From the NCBI GenBank assembly GCA_002686265.1, contig NZBA01000026.1, forward strand, positions 1 through 64,000: 64,000 nt of DNA. Direction: 5' to 3'. Of this stretch, positions 11,176 to 18,633 are shown piece by piece; position 1 is the first letter of the stretch; every line of letters starts with the position of its first letter. Origin of the DNA: Planctomycetota bacterium. GTDB lineage: Bacteria > Planctomycetota > UBA1135 > GCA-002686595. The notes beneath the pieces were generated by a model. The model did not search any database and was not told the origin of the DNA. It saw only the letters and a program-made list of their open reading frames with translations. The position numbers were made by a program, and so were the translations under genes.

Positions 11176-12159
11176 ATGGAGACCGCAAGCGTATCCAGCC
11201 TGATCGAAGCAGGTGTGCACTTCGGATGCCGCGTGTCGCGGTGGAATCCGAAAATGGCGCCGTACATTTACGGCCGGCGCAACCTGATCCACATCATCGA
11301 CCTGCGCCAGACCCTGCGGGGCATCGTCCGCGCGCAGAACATCCTCTACCACCTTGCCGCCGAGGGCTCGAGCGTCCTCTGGGTCGGCACCAAGCGCCAG
11401 GTCCGGGGCGTCATCGCCGAGACCGGCGAGCGGACCGGCATGCCCACCGTCACCGAGCGTTGGATCGGGGGCACCCTGACGAACTTCTCGGTCATCCGCA
11501 GTCGCCTACGCCGCCTCGAGGAGCTCGAGCGGATGGAAGAGGACGGGGCCATCGCCCAGTACTCCAAGAAGATGATCGCGAGCCTGCGCCGCGAGCGCCG
11601 CAAGATCACGCGCAACCTCGGGGGCATCCGCGAGATGACCAGCATTCCCGGCGCGATGGTCGTCGTCGATCCCGCCCGCGAGTACAACTCGGTGCGCGAG
11701 GCGCGCAAGATGGGGCTGGTCGTCATCGGCCTGCTCGACACCGACTGCGATCCGAGCCAGGTCGATATCGTCATCCCGGGCAACGACGACGCCCTGAAGG
11801 CCGTGCGCCTGCTCGTCGAGCAGCTGGCCGAGGCCGTGGAGGAGGGGTGCGCCAACCACCGCGAGCGTCTCGCCGCCGCCGGCTCCGCTGAGATGCACGA
11901 GGATGACGGCGCTCAGGGCGGCGAGGGCGGCGAGCCACGCCCGACGCGTCCTCTGCGGGAGATCCCGCCCCTGGTGCGCTTGGACAGCGAGGACAGGGCA
12001 CCGGAGGCGGTCGCTACCGAGACCGCGACGGAGACCGCGACCGAGACGGCAACGGACGCCGCGCCGGCTGAGTCCGGGGCCGCACCCGCTCCCGAGGGAG
12101 CCGCCGAGGCAGCGGTCGAGGTGAAGACCCCCGCTACCGTCGAGGAAGAGACCAGCTGA
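11176..12159 (+). CDS. rpsB: 30S ribosomal protein S2 with long C-terminal extension
   Basis: 327 aa; most S2 proteins have about 230-260. Residues 1-235 are S2: L-I-E-A-G-V-H-F-G, W-N-P-K-M-A-P-Y-I-Y-G, I-H-I-I-D-L-R-Q-T, then the K-K domain and I-P-G-N-D-D-A-L-K-A-V-R near its end. The last about 90 residues are an acidic, Ala/Glu/Thr-rich tail with four T-E-T-A units encoded by 12-bp repeats (12016-12051 and on), probably disordered. S2 joins late in 30S assembly. The gene leads the classic rpsB-tsf-pyrH-frr cluster and is preceded by a long leader. Confidence 0.97.
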   Translation: METASVSSLIEAGVHFGCRVSRWNPKMAPYIYGRRNLIHIIDLRQTLRGIVRAQNILYHLAAEGSSVLWVGTKRQVRGVIAETGERTGMPTVTERWIGGTLTNFSVIRSRLRRLEELERMEEDGAIAQYSKKMIASLRRERRKITRNLGGIREMTSIPGAMVVVDPAREYNSVREARKMGLVVIGLLDTDCDPSQVDIVIPGNDDALKAVRLLVEQLAEAVEEGCANHRERLAAAGSAEMHEDDGAQGGEGGEPRPTRPLREIPPLVRLDSEDRAPEAVATETATETATETATDAAPAESGAAPAPEGAAEAAVEVKTPATVEEETS

Positions 12160-12173
12160 GTACGCATCGGCCT

Positions 12174-12202
12174 CGCCGCAGTCCCTTCCCGGGACTGCGG
12201 CG
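12174..12202 (+). terminator. Strong hairpin between rpsB and tsf
   Basis: CGCCGCAGTCCC (12174-12185) and GGGACTGCGGCG (12191-12202) form a perfect 12-bp stem with loop TTCCC. No T-run follows, so it may act as an attenuator, a processing or stability element, or a Rho-type pause rather than a classic terminator. It would make tsf less expressed than rpsB, or protect the rpsB message. Confidence 0.5.
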
Positions 12203-12327
12203 GGGGCCGTTCCACGCCGCGCCGGCAGCGCCGCGCCGGCGCTTCCCGGGTCCGACTCCGTCGGGCCTCCGGGACGACATCCTGACCGGGACGAGGAGTC
12301 CCACCCCCACAGATCGAGACGAGAACC

Positions 12328-13173
12328 ATGAGTATCACGGCATCCGATGTGATGAGCCTCCGCGACCGTACGGGCGCGGGCATGATGGACTGCAAGAAGG
12401 CCCTGCAAGAGTCCGGCGGCGACGTGGAGAAGGCCGAGGACCTGCTGCGCATCAAGGGCATGAAGTCGGCCGAGAAGAAGGCCGGTCGCGAGACGGGCGA
12501 GGGGCGCGTGTTGACCGTCATCGCCGACGATGGTCGCTCGGGCTCCATGGTCGCCGTGCGCTGCGAGACGGACTTCGCCGCCGGCACCGAGGACTTCCAG
12601 GCCCTCCTGAACGACCTCTGCGCGCACGTCGCGGACCAGAAGCCGAACTCGGTCGAGGACATGCTCGAGCAGCCCTGGCAGGCCTCGCGGACGAGCGTCG
12701 CCGAGGCCATCAAGGAGGCCACGGGCAGGCTGGGCGAGAACATGCAGTTGGCGGAGATCGCCTACCTCGAGAACGCCGAGGGACTCGTCGGGACCTACAT
12801 CCACCACAACCGCAAGGTGGGCGTCCTGGTCTCGGTGACCACACCCGCCACGCGCGAGGATGCCGCCGAGCACCTCAAGACCCTCGGGATGCACATCGCC
12901 TTCACCAATCCCGCGGCCCTCGACCGCGGGGGGGTCCCGGCGGGGGAGGTCGAGCGCGAGGTGGGGATCTACCGGGAGGAAGTCAAGGACAAGCCCGCCG
13001 AGATCCAGGACAAGATCATCCAGGGCAAGTTGGACAAGTTCTACTCGGCCCAGGCCCTGATCGAGCAGCCTTGGGTGAAGGACGACTCCATGAGCGTCGC
13101 CAAGGCGATGGAGACGCTCCTGGGCGAGGGCTCGGGCGTGGCCGCCTTCGCGCGCTTCACCGTGGGCGAGTAG
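12328..13173 (+). CDS. tsf: Elongation factor Ts
   Basis: 281 aa, the usual length for bacterial EF-Ts. The N-terminal UBA-like domain has L-R-x-R-T-G-A-G-M-M-D-C-K-K-A-L, the Tu-binding core contains the A-V-R-C-E-T-D-F segment, and the C-terminal coiled-coil part has Q-P-W-V-K-D-D-S. EF-Ts releases GDP from EF-Tu. In the core, T-D-F is followed by A-A rather than the commoner V-A, a mild change. The gene lies 168 bp after rpsB, with the hairpin at 12174 between them, and 78 bp before pyrH. Confidence 0.97.
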   Translation: MSITASDVMSLRDRTGAGMMDCKKALQESGGDVEKAEDLLRIKGMKSAEKKAGRETGEGRVLTVIADDGRSGSMVAVRCETDFAAGTEDFQALLNDLCAHVADQKPNSVEDMLEQPWQASRTSVAEAIKEATGRLGENMQLAEIAYLENAEGLVGTYIHHNRKVGVLVSVTTPATREDAAEHLKTLGMHIAFTNPAALDRGGVPAGEVEREVGIYREEVKDKPAEIQDKIIQGKLDKFYSAQALIEQPWVKDDSMSVAKAMETLLGEGSGVAAFARFTVGE

Positions 13174-13237
13174 AGCGAGCGGGGCCGGCGGCTCGGGACG
13201 AGCCGTCTCGGTCCTCGGCTCCGACGGCGGGATTGCG

Positions 13238-13243
13238 TATCCT
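13238..13243 (+). promoter_or_regulatory. -10 box (TATCCT) 8 nt before pyrH
   Basis: TATCCT ends 8 nt before the ATG at 13252. This would give a pyrH-frr transcript with almost no leader, in addition to read-through from tsf. No strong -35 is visible. Confidence 0.45.
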
Positions 13244-13251
13244 CTCGCTCG

Positions 13252-13962
13252 ATGACCTACCGACGCATTCTGCTCAAGGTGTCCGGCGAGGCCCTAGGCC
13301 GCTCCGAGAGCGGGCGCGGCCTCGACCTCGATGCGATCGGGCTCCTCTGTCGGCAGGTAACCGAGGTCGTACGCTCGGGGTGCGGAGTGGCCATCGTCTG
13401 CGGCGGCGGGAACATCCTGCGTGGAGCGGAGCTGGGCGAGAGCGGGGCTCGGCGCGCCAGTGCCGATTACATGGGCATGCTGGCGACGATCATCAACGGT
13501 CTGGCCCTCTCCGACGGCCTGGAACGCGAGGGCCTCGACACGCGCGTCCTGACCGCGATCGAGATCCACCAGGTGGCCGAGCCCTTCGTGCGTCGGCGCG
13601 CCCTGGCGCACCTCGAACGCGGCCGAGTGGTGATCCTGGCCGGTGGCTTGGGCGTTCCCCTGTTCACGACCGATAGCGCCGCGGCGCAGCGTGCGATCGA
13701 GTTGCGCTGCGACGTCCTGCTCAAGGCGACCAAGGTCTCGGGCGTGTACAGTTCCGACCCCGCCATCGACCCGGACGCCGAACTGTACGACGAACTCTCC
13801 TACATGGACGTGATCAGTCGCGAGCTGGGCGTGATGGACGGCACGGCGATCACGCTCTGCCGAGAGAACGACCTGCCGGTGATCGTCTTCGATCTGTTCG
13901 AGGAAGGGAACCTGCAACGAGTGGTCCGGGGTGAGAACCTCGGCACGAAGATCGGGAGTTGA
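13252..13962 (+). CDS. pyrH: UMP kinase
   Basis: 236 aa, normal length for bacterial hexameric UMP kinase of the amino-acid-kinase family, which makes UDP from UMP and ATP. Seen motifs are K-V-S-G-E-A-L-G (ATP phosphates), C-G-G-G-N-I-L-R-G, A-D-Y-M-G-M-L-A-T (UMP), F-T-T-D-S-A-A-A-Q-R, L-L-K-A-T-K-V-S-G-V-Y and the nucleotide loop near the end. The UMP/GTP-site loop usually reads G-G-T-G-N-P-F-F; here it is G-G-L-G-V-P-L-F, two changes at normally conserved positions. The stop lies 2 bp before frr, and a TATCCT box sits just before the start. Confidence 0.95.
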   Translation: MTYRRILLKVSGEALGRSESGRGLDLDAIGLLCRQVTEVVRSGCGVAIVCGGGNILRGAELGESGARRASADYMGMLATIINGLALSDGLEREGLDTRVLTAIEIHQVAEPFVRRRALAHLERGRVVILAGGLGVPLFTTDSAAAQRAIELRCDVLLKATKVSGVYSSDPAIDPDAELYDELSYMDVISRELGVMDGTAITLCRENDLPVIVFDLFEEGNLQRVVRGENLGTKIGS

Positions 13963-13964
13963 CG

Positions 13965-14525
13965 ATGAGTTTTGACGGAATCAAGAAGGACGCCAAGGGC
14001 CGTATGGAGAAGGCCGTGGCGCACCTCCAGGATGTGTTACGCAGCGTGCGGACCTCTCAGGCGTCTGGGGCGCTGGTGGAGAACATCCGCGTAGACTACT
14101 ACGGCGCGGCGACGCCCATCTCGCAGCTGGGGGCGATCTCGATCCCCGAGCCGCGTCAGATCGCCATCAAGCCCTTCGACCCTTCGATCCTGCAGGAGAT
14201 GCAGAAGGCGATCTTGAAGTCGGACCTGGGCATCAACCCCCAGAGCGACGGAAAGGTGCTGCGCTTGACCCTGCCGCAGCTCTCCGGGGAACAGCGCACG
14301 AAGTACGCGGCGCGCGTCAAGGAGATGTGCGAGGAGGGGCGTATCGCCATGCGCAACATCCGTCGCGAGCTGAACAAGACGGCGGACCAGGCGCGCAAGG
14401 ACTCCGACCTCACCGAGGACGAGAACAAGAAGCTGCACGATGAGATCCAGAAGCTCCTCAAGAGCTTCGAGGAGCAGGTGGACGGCGTGCAGGAGAAGAA
14501 GGTGACCGAGATCATGGAAGTCTGA
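13965..14525 (+). CDS. frr: Ribosome recycling factor
   Basis: 186 aa, the usual size. With EF-G it splits the 70S ribosome after termination. Visible family segments: L-R-S-V-R-T-S-Q-A-S, the domain II strand V-D-Y-Y-G-A-A-T-P-I-S-Q, I-K-P-F-D-P-S-I-L, and the C-terminal helix pair with M-R-N-I-R-R-E and S-D-L-T-E-D-E. The ATG at 13965 is chosen because GGGAG lies 6 nt upstream; the frame is open two codons further but overlaps the pyrH stop. Last gene of the translation cluster. Confidence 0.97.
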   Translation: MSFDGIKKDAKGRMEKAVAHLQDVLRSVRTSQASGALVENIRVDYYGAATPISQLGAISIPEPRQIAIKPFDPSILQEMQKAILKSDLGINPQSDGKVLRLTLPQLSGEQRTKYAARVKEMCEEGRIAMRNIRRELNKTADQARKDSDLTEDENKKLHDEIQKLLKSFEEQVDGVQEKKVTEIMEV

Positions 14526-14622
14526 GGTCTCCGGGCGCTCGCCGGGGACTGGCGAACCCCACGGCCGCGGTCGGGAGGCCGCGATTTGGAGGCAAGGTCC
14601 TTCCCCGCGCGTCCCGGTTTTG

Positions 14623-14628
14623 TATGCT
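14623..14628 (+). promoter_or_regulatory. -10 box (TATGCT) upstream of tRNA-Lys
   Basis: TATGCT ends 16 nt before the tRNA 5' end, preceded by a G/T-rich stretch (GGTTTTG). No good -35 is found at 16-18 bp. Confidence 0.35.
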
Positions 14629-14644
14629 CCCGACCGATTGCGGT

Positions 14645-14720
14645 GGGCGCGTAGCTCAGTTGGTAGAGCAACTGGCTTTTAACCAGTAGGTCCCAGGTTC
14701 GATCCCTGGCGCGCTCACCA
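14645..14720 (+). tRNA. tRNA-Lys (anticodon TTT), CCA encoded
   Basis: The cloverleaf folds fully: acceptor GGGCGCG with CGCGCTC (one G-T pair), D stem GCTC/GAGC, anticodon stem ACTGG/CCAGT around loop CTTTTAA with anticodon TTT, five-base variable region AGGTC, T stem CCAGG/CCTGG with loop TTCGATC, discriminator A and encoded CCA. It reads AAA and AAG. Confidence 0.97.
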
Positions 14721-14725
14721 TTCCG

Positions 14726-14742
14726 GCGCGGCCGTTCCGCGC
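14726..14742 (+). terminator. Hairpin just after tRNA-Lys
   Basis: GCGCGG (14726-14731), loop CCGTT, CCGCGC (14737-14742). It begins 5 nt after the CCA. There is no T-run. It could end the tRNA transcript or guide its 3' processing. Confidence 0.4.
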
Positions 14743-14762
14743 GGCGGACCTTGCCCGGCTCG

Positions 14763-15749
14763 TCAGGGCCCGGGGGAGGGAGAGGCGTTTTCACCACCGG
14801 CGCCCTCGCCCAGGCCCGGCACACCGTCCGCCGGCGTCAAGCCGCCCAGGGCGGCGTAGGAGCGGGCCCAGTATCCGGCGCGCGTCACGCCCACGAAGCC
14901 CGCGAGGCAGGCCGACAGCAGTCGCCCAAGGGTTGCGCTACCGAGGACCTCGCAGGCGTGGTCGACGGTGAAGGCTAGAGCTCCGACCACGACCACGAGC
15001 ACGACGTCCAGGGAGAGGCTGCGCAGGGTGGCCCAGGGTGCTCGACGGGCCAGATTCCAGGCATGGACGAGGGCCGATCCCACCCCGCGCCGGTTGTGGA
15101 CCAGGCTCTGGAGCGCGAGTTGTTGGATCACCGAGACGACTGTCGCGTAGGCCGCCAGGAGCAGGAGCGGTGGACCCAGGAGCGTGCCGATGGCGAGGGC
15201 GCGCGGGATCCCCAGGGAGTCGATCGCCCAGCGGGTGAGCTCCTGGGCGGGCATCACCAGCAACAAGCTGGCTCCGATCAGCATCGTGGCCAGGAGCACC
15301 CACATACCCGCTGCGGCGAGGGAGAGGCCTTCTCCCGCCGCCCAGACGGCGCCCAGGCGCGGGCTCTTCCCCGCGGGGGCCGCCAAGACCCATTCGCGCG
15401 GCGCGCCGACCCGCGCCAGGCCCACGATCAAGCGCGCGAAGACCAGGAGCAGGGGTAGGGCGGGCAGGCTCAGGCATACTCCGGCCAGCCCGGCGGAGGC
15501 CGGCGGGAGGCCGATCACGCCGGGCAGGCCTCCCGGACCGTCCCAGGTGAGGCGGACGCTGTCGGGGGCGGAGCTCGAGAGGGCGCCGCCCAGCCAACCC
15601 ACGCCGGGGAAGAGGCTCATCGCCGGGTAGAACACACCCGCGAGCCAGATCCAGCCCGGCCGTCCCGCGGCTCGCGCCGCTTCCGCGAGGGCGTCGACGG
15701 CGCGAGCCAGGGACCAGGGCTCGTCTACGCGTCCTCGGAAGCTGGACAT
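14763..15749 (-). CDS. Multi-pass membrane protein of unknown function
   Basis: 328 aa. About six hydrophobic segments are visible, among them WIWLAGVFYPAMSLFPGVGW, LPALPLLLVFARLIVGLA, GMWVLLATMLIGASLLLVMP, PPLLLLAAYATVVSVIQQLA and VVLVVVVGALAFTV. There is no catalytic signature. The pattern of long hydrophobic helices separated by a loop with A-W-N-L-A-R-R-A-P-W resembles poorly known bacterial membrane proteins that insert and tune envelope composition, but I cannot assign a family. A GTG one codon upstream (15752) is an alternative start. It lies on the opposite strand to tRNA-Lys and next to pepP. Confidence 0.7.
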   Translation of the reverse strand: MSSFRGRVDEPWSLARAVDALAEAARAAGRPGWIWLAGVFYPAMSLFPGVGWLGGALSSSAPDSVRLTWDGPGGLPGVIGLPPASAGLAGVCLSLPALPLLLVFARLIVGLARVGAPREWVLAAPAGKSPRLGAVWAAGEGLSLAAAGMWVLLATMLIGASLLLVMPAQELTRWAIDSLGIPRALAIGTLLGPPLLLLAAYATVVSVIQQLALQSLVHNRRGVGSALVHAWNLARRAPWATLRSLSLDVVLVVVVGALAFTVDHACEVLGSATLGRLLSACLAGFVGVTRAGYWARSYAALGGLTPADGVPGLGEGAGGENASPSPGP

Positions 15750-15813
15750 CACTGCCGACTGCGCCGCCGGGCGGCGAGCATTTCCTCCGCCTTGAAACCG
15801 GAGAGGGCCACGC

Positions 15814-17163
15814 TCAGGAGGGGACAGCGTCCAGGTCGCGTCCCGCGCAGGCAGCCTCGACGTTCTCGACGGTCTTGGGGATGTCCGCCGTCAAGACCTC
15901 GTTGCCCTCGGCGGTCACCAGCACGTTGTCCTCGATGCGCACCCCGATCCCTCGCCAGTGCTCCTCGACCGTCTCGTCGTCGGGCGCTACGTAGAGACCC
16001 GGCTCGACGGTCGTGACCATCCCCGGCTCCAGTAGGCGTGAGTCGCCTTCCTCGTCGGCGTAGGCACCGCAGTCGTGGACATCCAGCCCGAGCCAGTGGC
16101 CGGTACGGTGCATGAAGAAACGCCGGTGCTCGCCGTCGGAGATGAGCTGCTCAGCGTCACCTTGCAGTAGGCCGAGCCGCAGCAGGCCGGCCACGAGGCG
16201 CTCGGTCGCGACTTCGTGGGCGCGATCGAAGCGCACGCCCGGCCGCACTTCGTCGATACCTGCCAGCTGGGCCTCGAGGACCACCTCGTAGAGGGCGCGC
16301 TGCTCGTCGGTGAAGACCCCGTTGACGGGAAACGTGCGCGTGACATCGGCGGCGTAGAACTGGTGTTCCGCTCCGGCGTCGATCAGCAGCAGGTCGCCGT
16401 CGGCCAGGGGCTGGTCGTTCTCGATGTAGTGCAGGATGCAGGCGTTGGCCCCGCCGGCGACGATGTTGGTGTAGGCCATGCCCGTGCAGCCTCGGCGGCG
16501 GACGGTGTACTCGATCAGAGCATCGAGCTCCTGTTCGCCCACACCCGCGGCCGCGGCCCGCATGGCCGCCAAGTGGGCTTCGCCCGTGACGCTCGCCGCG
16601 CGCCGCATGCAGTCGAGCTCGGCGAGGCTCTTGAACAGGCGCAGCTCGTGCACGAGGGTCGCCGGATCGACGAGCTCCGCCACCGGCGGCGTCCCCGTGC
16701 GCGAGCGCTGGCGCAGGCTGTCGATGACCCCGAGCATCTCCCGGTCGCGCTCCTCGTCGAGTCCGGTGCGGTAGTGCACGCGCTCGTAGCCGGCCAGGAG
16801 ATCGGGCAGGGCCTTCCACAGCCCGTCCGCGTCGCGTGCCTCGTCCACGTGCAGCTCGGCGGGCGCCGCCTCCGTCCCCAGGCGGCGGCCCGTCCAGGTC
16901 TCCTGCTCGGGGTTGCGCTCGCGCAGGAAGAGGATGCTGCGCGGCTCCCGCCGAGCCTCGTCCTCGGCGGCGGGCAGTCCGCCCAACAGGACCAGGGTGG
17001 CCTCGGGTTCCGCGAAGCCGGTCAGGTACCAGAAGTCGCTGTCGGGGCGGAAGCGATAGGTGCTGTCGTGGTTGCGGACCTTGAGGGTGGCGGTCGGCAT
17101 GACGGCGGCCGCGCCCTCGCGGGCGAGCTCGTCCAGCAGGCGTTCGCGGTGTTCTCGGTACAT
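15814..17163 (-). CDS. pepP: Xaa-Pro aminopeptidase (aminopeptidase P)
   Basis: 449 aa, the usual size of bacterial PepP. It removes N-terminal residues that precede proline. Residues 1-140 are the AMP_N domain (R-F-R-P-D-S-D-F-W-Y-L-T-G-F). The catalytic pita-bread domain carries the dinuclear metal ligands: Asp in L-L-I-D-A-G, Asp in A-D-V-T-R-T-F, His in H-R-T-G-H-W-L-G-L-D-V-H-D, Glu in T-V-E-P-G and Glu in V-R-I-E-D-N. All are intact, so the enzyme should be active and cytoplasmic. The previous minus-strand gene (17200) ends 36 bp upstream of this start. Confidence 0.95.
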   Translation of the reverse strand: MYREHRERLLDELAREGAAAVMPTATLKVRNHDSTYRFRPDSDFWYLTGFAEPEATLVLLGGLPAAEDEARREPRSILFLRERNPEQETWTGRRLGTEAAPAELHVDEARDADGLWKALPDLLAGYERVHYRTGLDEERDREMLGVIDSLRQRSRTGTPPVAELVDPATLVHELRLFKSLAELDCMRRAASVTGEAHLAAMRAAAAGVGEQELDALIEYTVRRRGCTGMAYTNIVAGGANACILHYIENDQPLADGDLLLIDAGAEHQFYAADVTRTFPVNGVFTDEQRALYEVVLEAQLAGIDEVRPGVRFDRAHEVATERLVAGLLRLGLLQGDAEQLISDGEHRRFFMHRTGHWLGLDVHDCGAYADEEGDSRLLEPGMVTTVEPGLYVAPDDETVEEHWRGIGVRIEDNVLVTAEGNEVLTADIPKTVENVEAACAGRDLDAVPS

Positions 17164-17199
17164 GATCGGTTGGGGATCGGCGAGCGGGGGTGGGTGGGG

Positions 17200-18285
17200 T
17201 CAGCGTTTCTCGAGCGGGGCGTCTGGCAGCACGTGCGCCTCGGCGGCAGAGGCGATCGCGGTCAGGACGGATTCCGCCTGCTGCGGATCGGCGAGGTGGA
17301 CGAGGGTTCCATGCCAGGGGCTCGCCGGCGGGGGAGCGATAGGTTCGCGCAGACCCGCGGGGATGTCGAGCAGCTCGCCGAGGGCCTTGGCCGCGGCGCG
17401 CGCCCGCGGTCGGAGGGCCTCGCAGGTCGGGCCCACCTCGATCCACAGGCCGCCGCCGTCGAGTCCGGCCGGCAGGCGCCCGGCGGGGGAGGCGGGCAGG
17501 ATGTGGTCGGTGGGGACGAAGCGTCCGAAGAGCACGACCGGATCGCACTCCGGGGTGAGCTCGACGGCCAGGGGGTCGCCGACCGTGTCCTGTCGGAACC
17601 AGTCGTTGTACTCGATCCCGATGAGTCGGCCGGCGGGTTGGGGCAGGCGCACGGCGAGGCTTGTCGCCGCGCCGCCGACGTGGGTGAGGGTCACCTCGAC
17701 GCCGGCCGGCTCGACGAGCAGGGCCATGTCGATCCAGGCGGCGCCGATCCGCAGGCCGTGTACGGTGGCGCGGCGGGTCTGGATGCGGCGGCCTGCGCGC
17801 TCGGTGGCGGGCGGCGGGGCCGGCCGTAGGACGACGCCGTCGGCCAGGGGTGCGAGGAGTCCGCCGGCGAGGATCTCGGCGTCGGCGGGGGCGCCGGGAA
17901 GTAGGCGCGGCATCAGGCCCGCGGCGAATCCGGGGTGGGCGGAGAGTCGTGCCAGGTGTCGCCAGGCGTCGCCCCAGCGTCGCTGCTCGAGGGCGAGCAG
18001 GGCCAGACCGGTGCGGCGTTGGGGGTCGGGATGCTCGCCGGCGTCCGCGGCTTCCGCCTTCAGCCAGCGCGCCCAGGCCAGCCAGCGGTCCGTGAGGGGG
18101 TCGCCCGCTCCGCCGGCGTCCCGCGCCTGCTCGTCCAGCCAGGTGCCACCGATGGCGGCGGGTGTCGTCGCTGGGCCGACCCCGGCCCAGGCGGTGGCGG
18201 CGGGGCCGTCGGGGAGCTCGACGGCCGGTGTGTCGGGCGCGCCCGCGGCGAGGGCGCAGGCTGACGACAGGAGGAGCGCAATCAT
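17200..18285 (-). CDS. Secreted protein of unknown function
   Basis: 361 aa from an ATG 7 nt after a TACTCT box; the reading frame is open far upstream, but that part overlaps two genes on the other strand. A signal peptide is present (IALLLSSACALAAG). The N-terminal half is helical and Ala/Trp-rich (W-L-A-W-A-R-W-L-K-A, E-Q-R-R-W-G-D-A-W-R-H-L), like TPR or HEAT-type repeats. The C-terminal half is predicted to be beta-rich, with V-T-L-T-H-V-G-G-A-A-T-S-L and G-I-E-Y-N-D-W-F. No family is recognised. It lies 36 bp upstream of pepP on the same strand. Confidence 0.6.
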   Translation of the reverse strand: MIALLLSSACALAAGAPDTPAVELPDGPAATAWAGVGPATTPAAIGGTWLDEQARDAGGAGDPLTDRWLAWARWLKAEAADAGEHPDPQRRTGLALLALEQRRWGDAWRHLARLSAHPGFAAGLMPRLLPGAPADAEILAGGLLAPLADGVVLRPAPPPATERAGRRIQTRRATVHGLRIGAAWIDMALLVEPAGVEVTLTHVGGAATSLAVRLPQPAGRLIGIEYNDWFRQDTVGDPLAVELTPECDPVVLFGRFVPTDHILPASPAGRLPAGLDGGGLWIEVGPTCEALRPRARAAAKALGELLDIPAGLREPIAPPPASPWHGTLVHLADPQQAESVLTAIASAAEAHVLPDAPLEKR

Positions 18286-18292
18286 GTCCCAG

Positions 18293-18298
18293 AGAGTA
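18293..18298 (-). promoter_or_regulatory. -10 box (TACTCT, minus strand) 7 nt before the secreted protein gene
   Basis: On the minus strand TACTCT is followed by 7 nt and the ATG at 18285. It belongs to the set of boxes placed directly before start codons, and lies back to back with the plus-strand promoter at 18304-18333. Confidence 0.45.
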
Positions 18299-18303
18299 AC
18301 CGC

Positions 18304-18333
18304 TTGAGCCCTCGACCTGCGCGGGTGCAGAAT
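18304..18333 (+). promoter_or_regulatory. Probable promoter of the Trm112-like/eboE pair
   Basis: TTGAGC (18304-18309), 18 bp, CAGAAT (18328-18333). The start would be near 18340, about 33 nt before the ATG at 18373. Confidence 0.45.
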
Positions 18334-18372
18334 GAGCGCGGCTCGCGCCGCCGAAACCCCGCCTCCGACTTC

Positions 18373-18618
18373 ATGATCGACAAGAAGCTGCTCGAGATCC
18401 TGGCTTGTCCCAAGACCCACCAGAGCCTGCGCCTGGCCGAGGCTGAGGAGCTCGACGCCCTGAACGAGGCCGTGGCCGCCGAGCAGGCGCGCACGGTGGA
18501 TGGGGAGACGGTCTCCGATCCCCTCGAGGCCGGGCTGGTGCGCGAGGACGGCAAGCTCCTCTACCCGATCCGCGACGGCATCCCGGTGTTGTTGGTGGAC
18601 GAGGGCATTCGCCTCTAG
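18373..18618 (+). CDS. Trm112-family (UPF0434) protein
   Basis: 81 aa. M-I-D-K-K-L-L-E-I-L-A-C-P-K at the N-terminus and L-L-Y-P-I-R-D-G-I-P-V-L-L at the C-terminus are the two halves of the Trm112 fold, with about 25 inserted residues between. Eukaryotic Trm112 activates methyltransferases; bacterial members are small cytoplasmic proteins of unclear role. Only one cysteine of the usual zinc-site pairs remains (C12), so metal binding is unlikely. The start is the first ATG after a -35/-10 pair at 18304-18333. It lies 15 bp before eboE and is probably co-transcribed. Confidence 0.85.
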   Translation: MIDKKLLEILACPKTHQSLRLAEAEELDALNEAVAAEQARTVDGETVSDPLEAGLVREDGKLLYPIRDGIPVLLVDEGIRL

Positions 18619-18633
18619 CGTTCCGCTCGTCGC

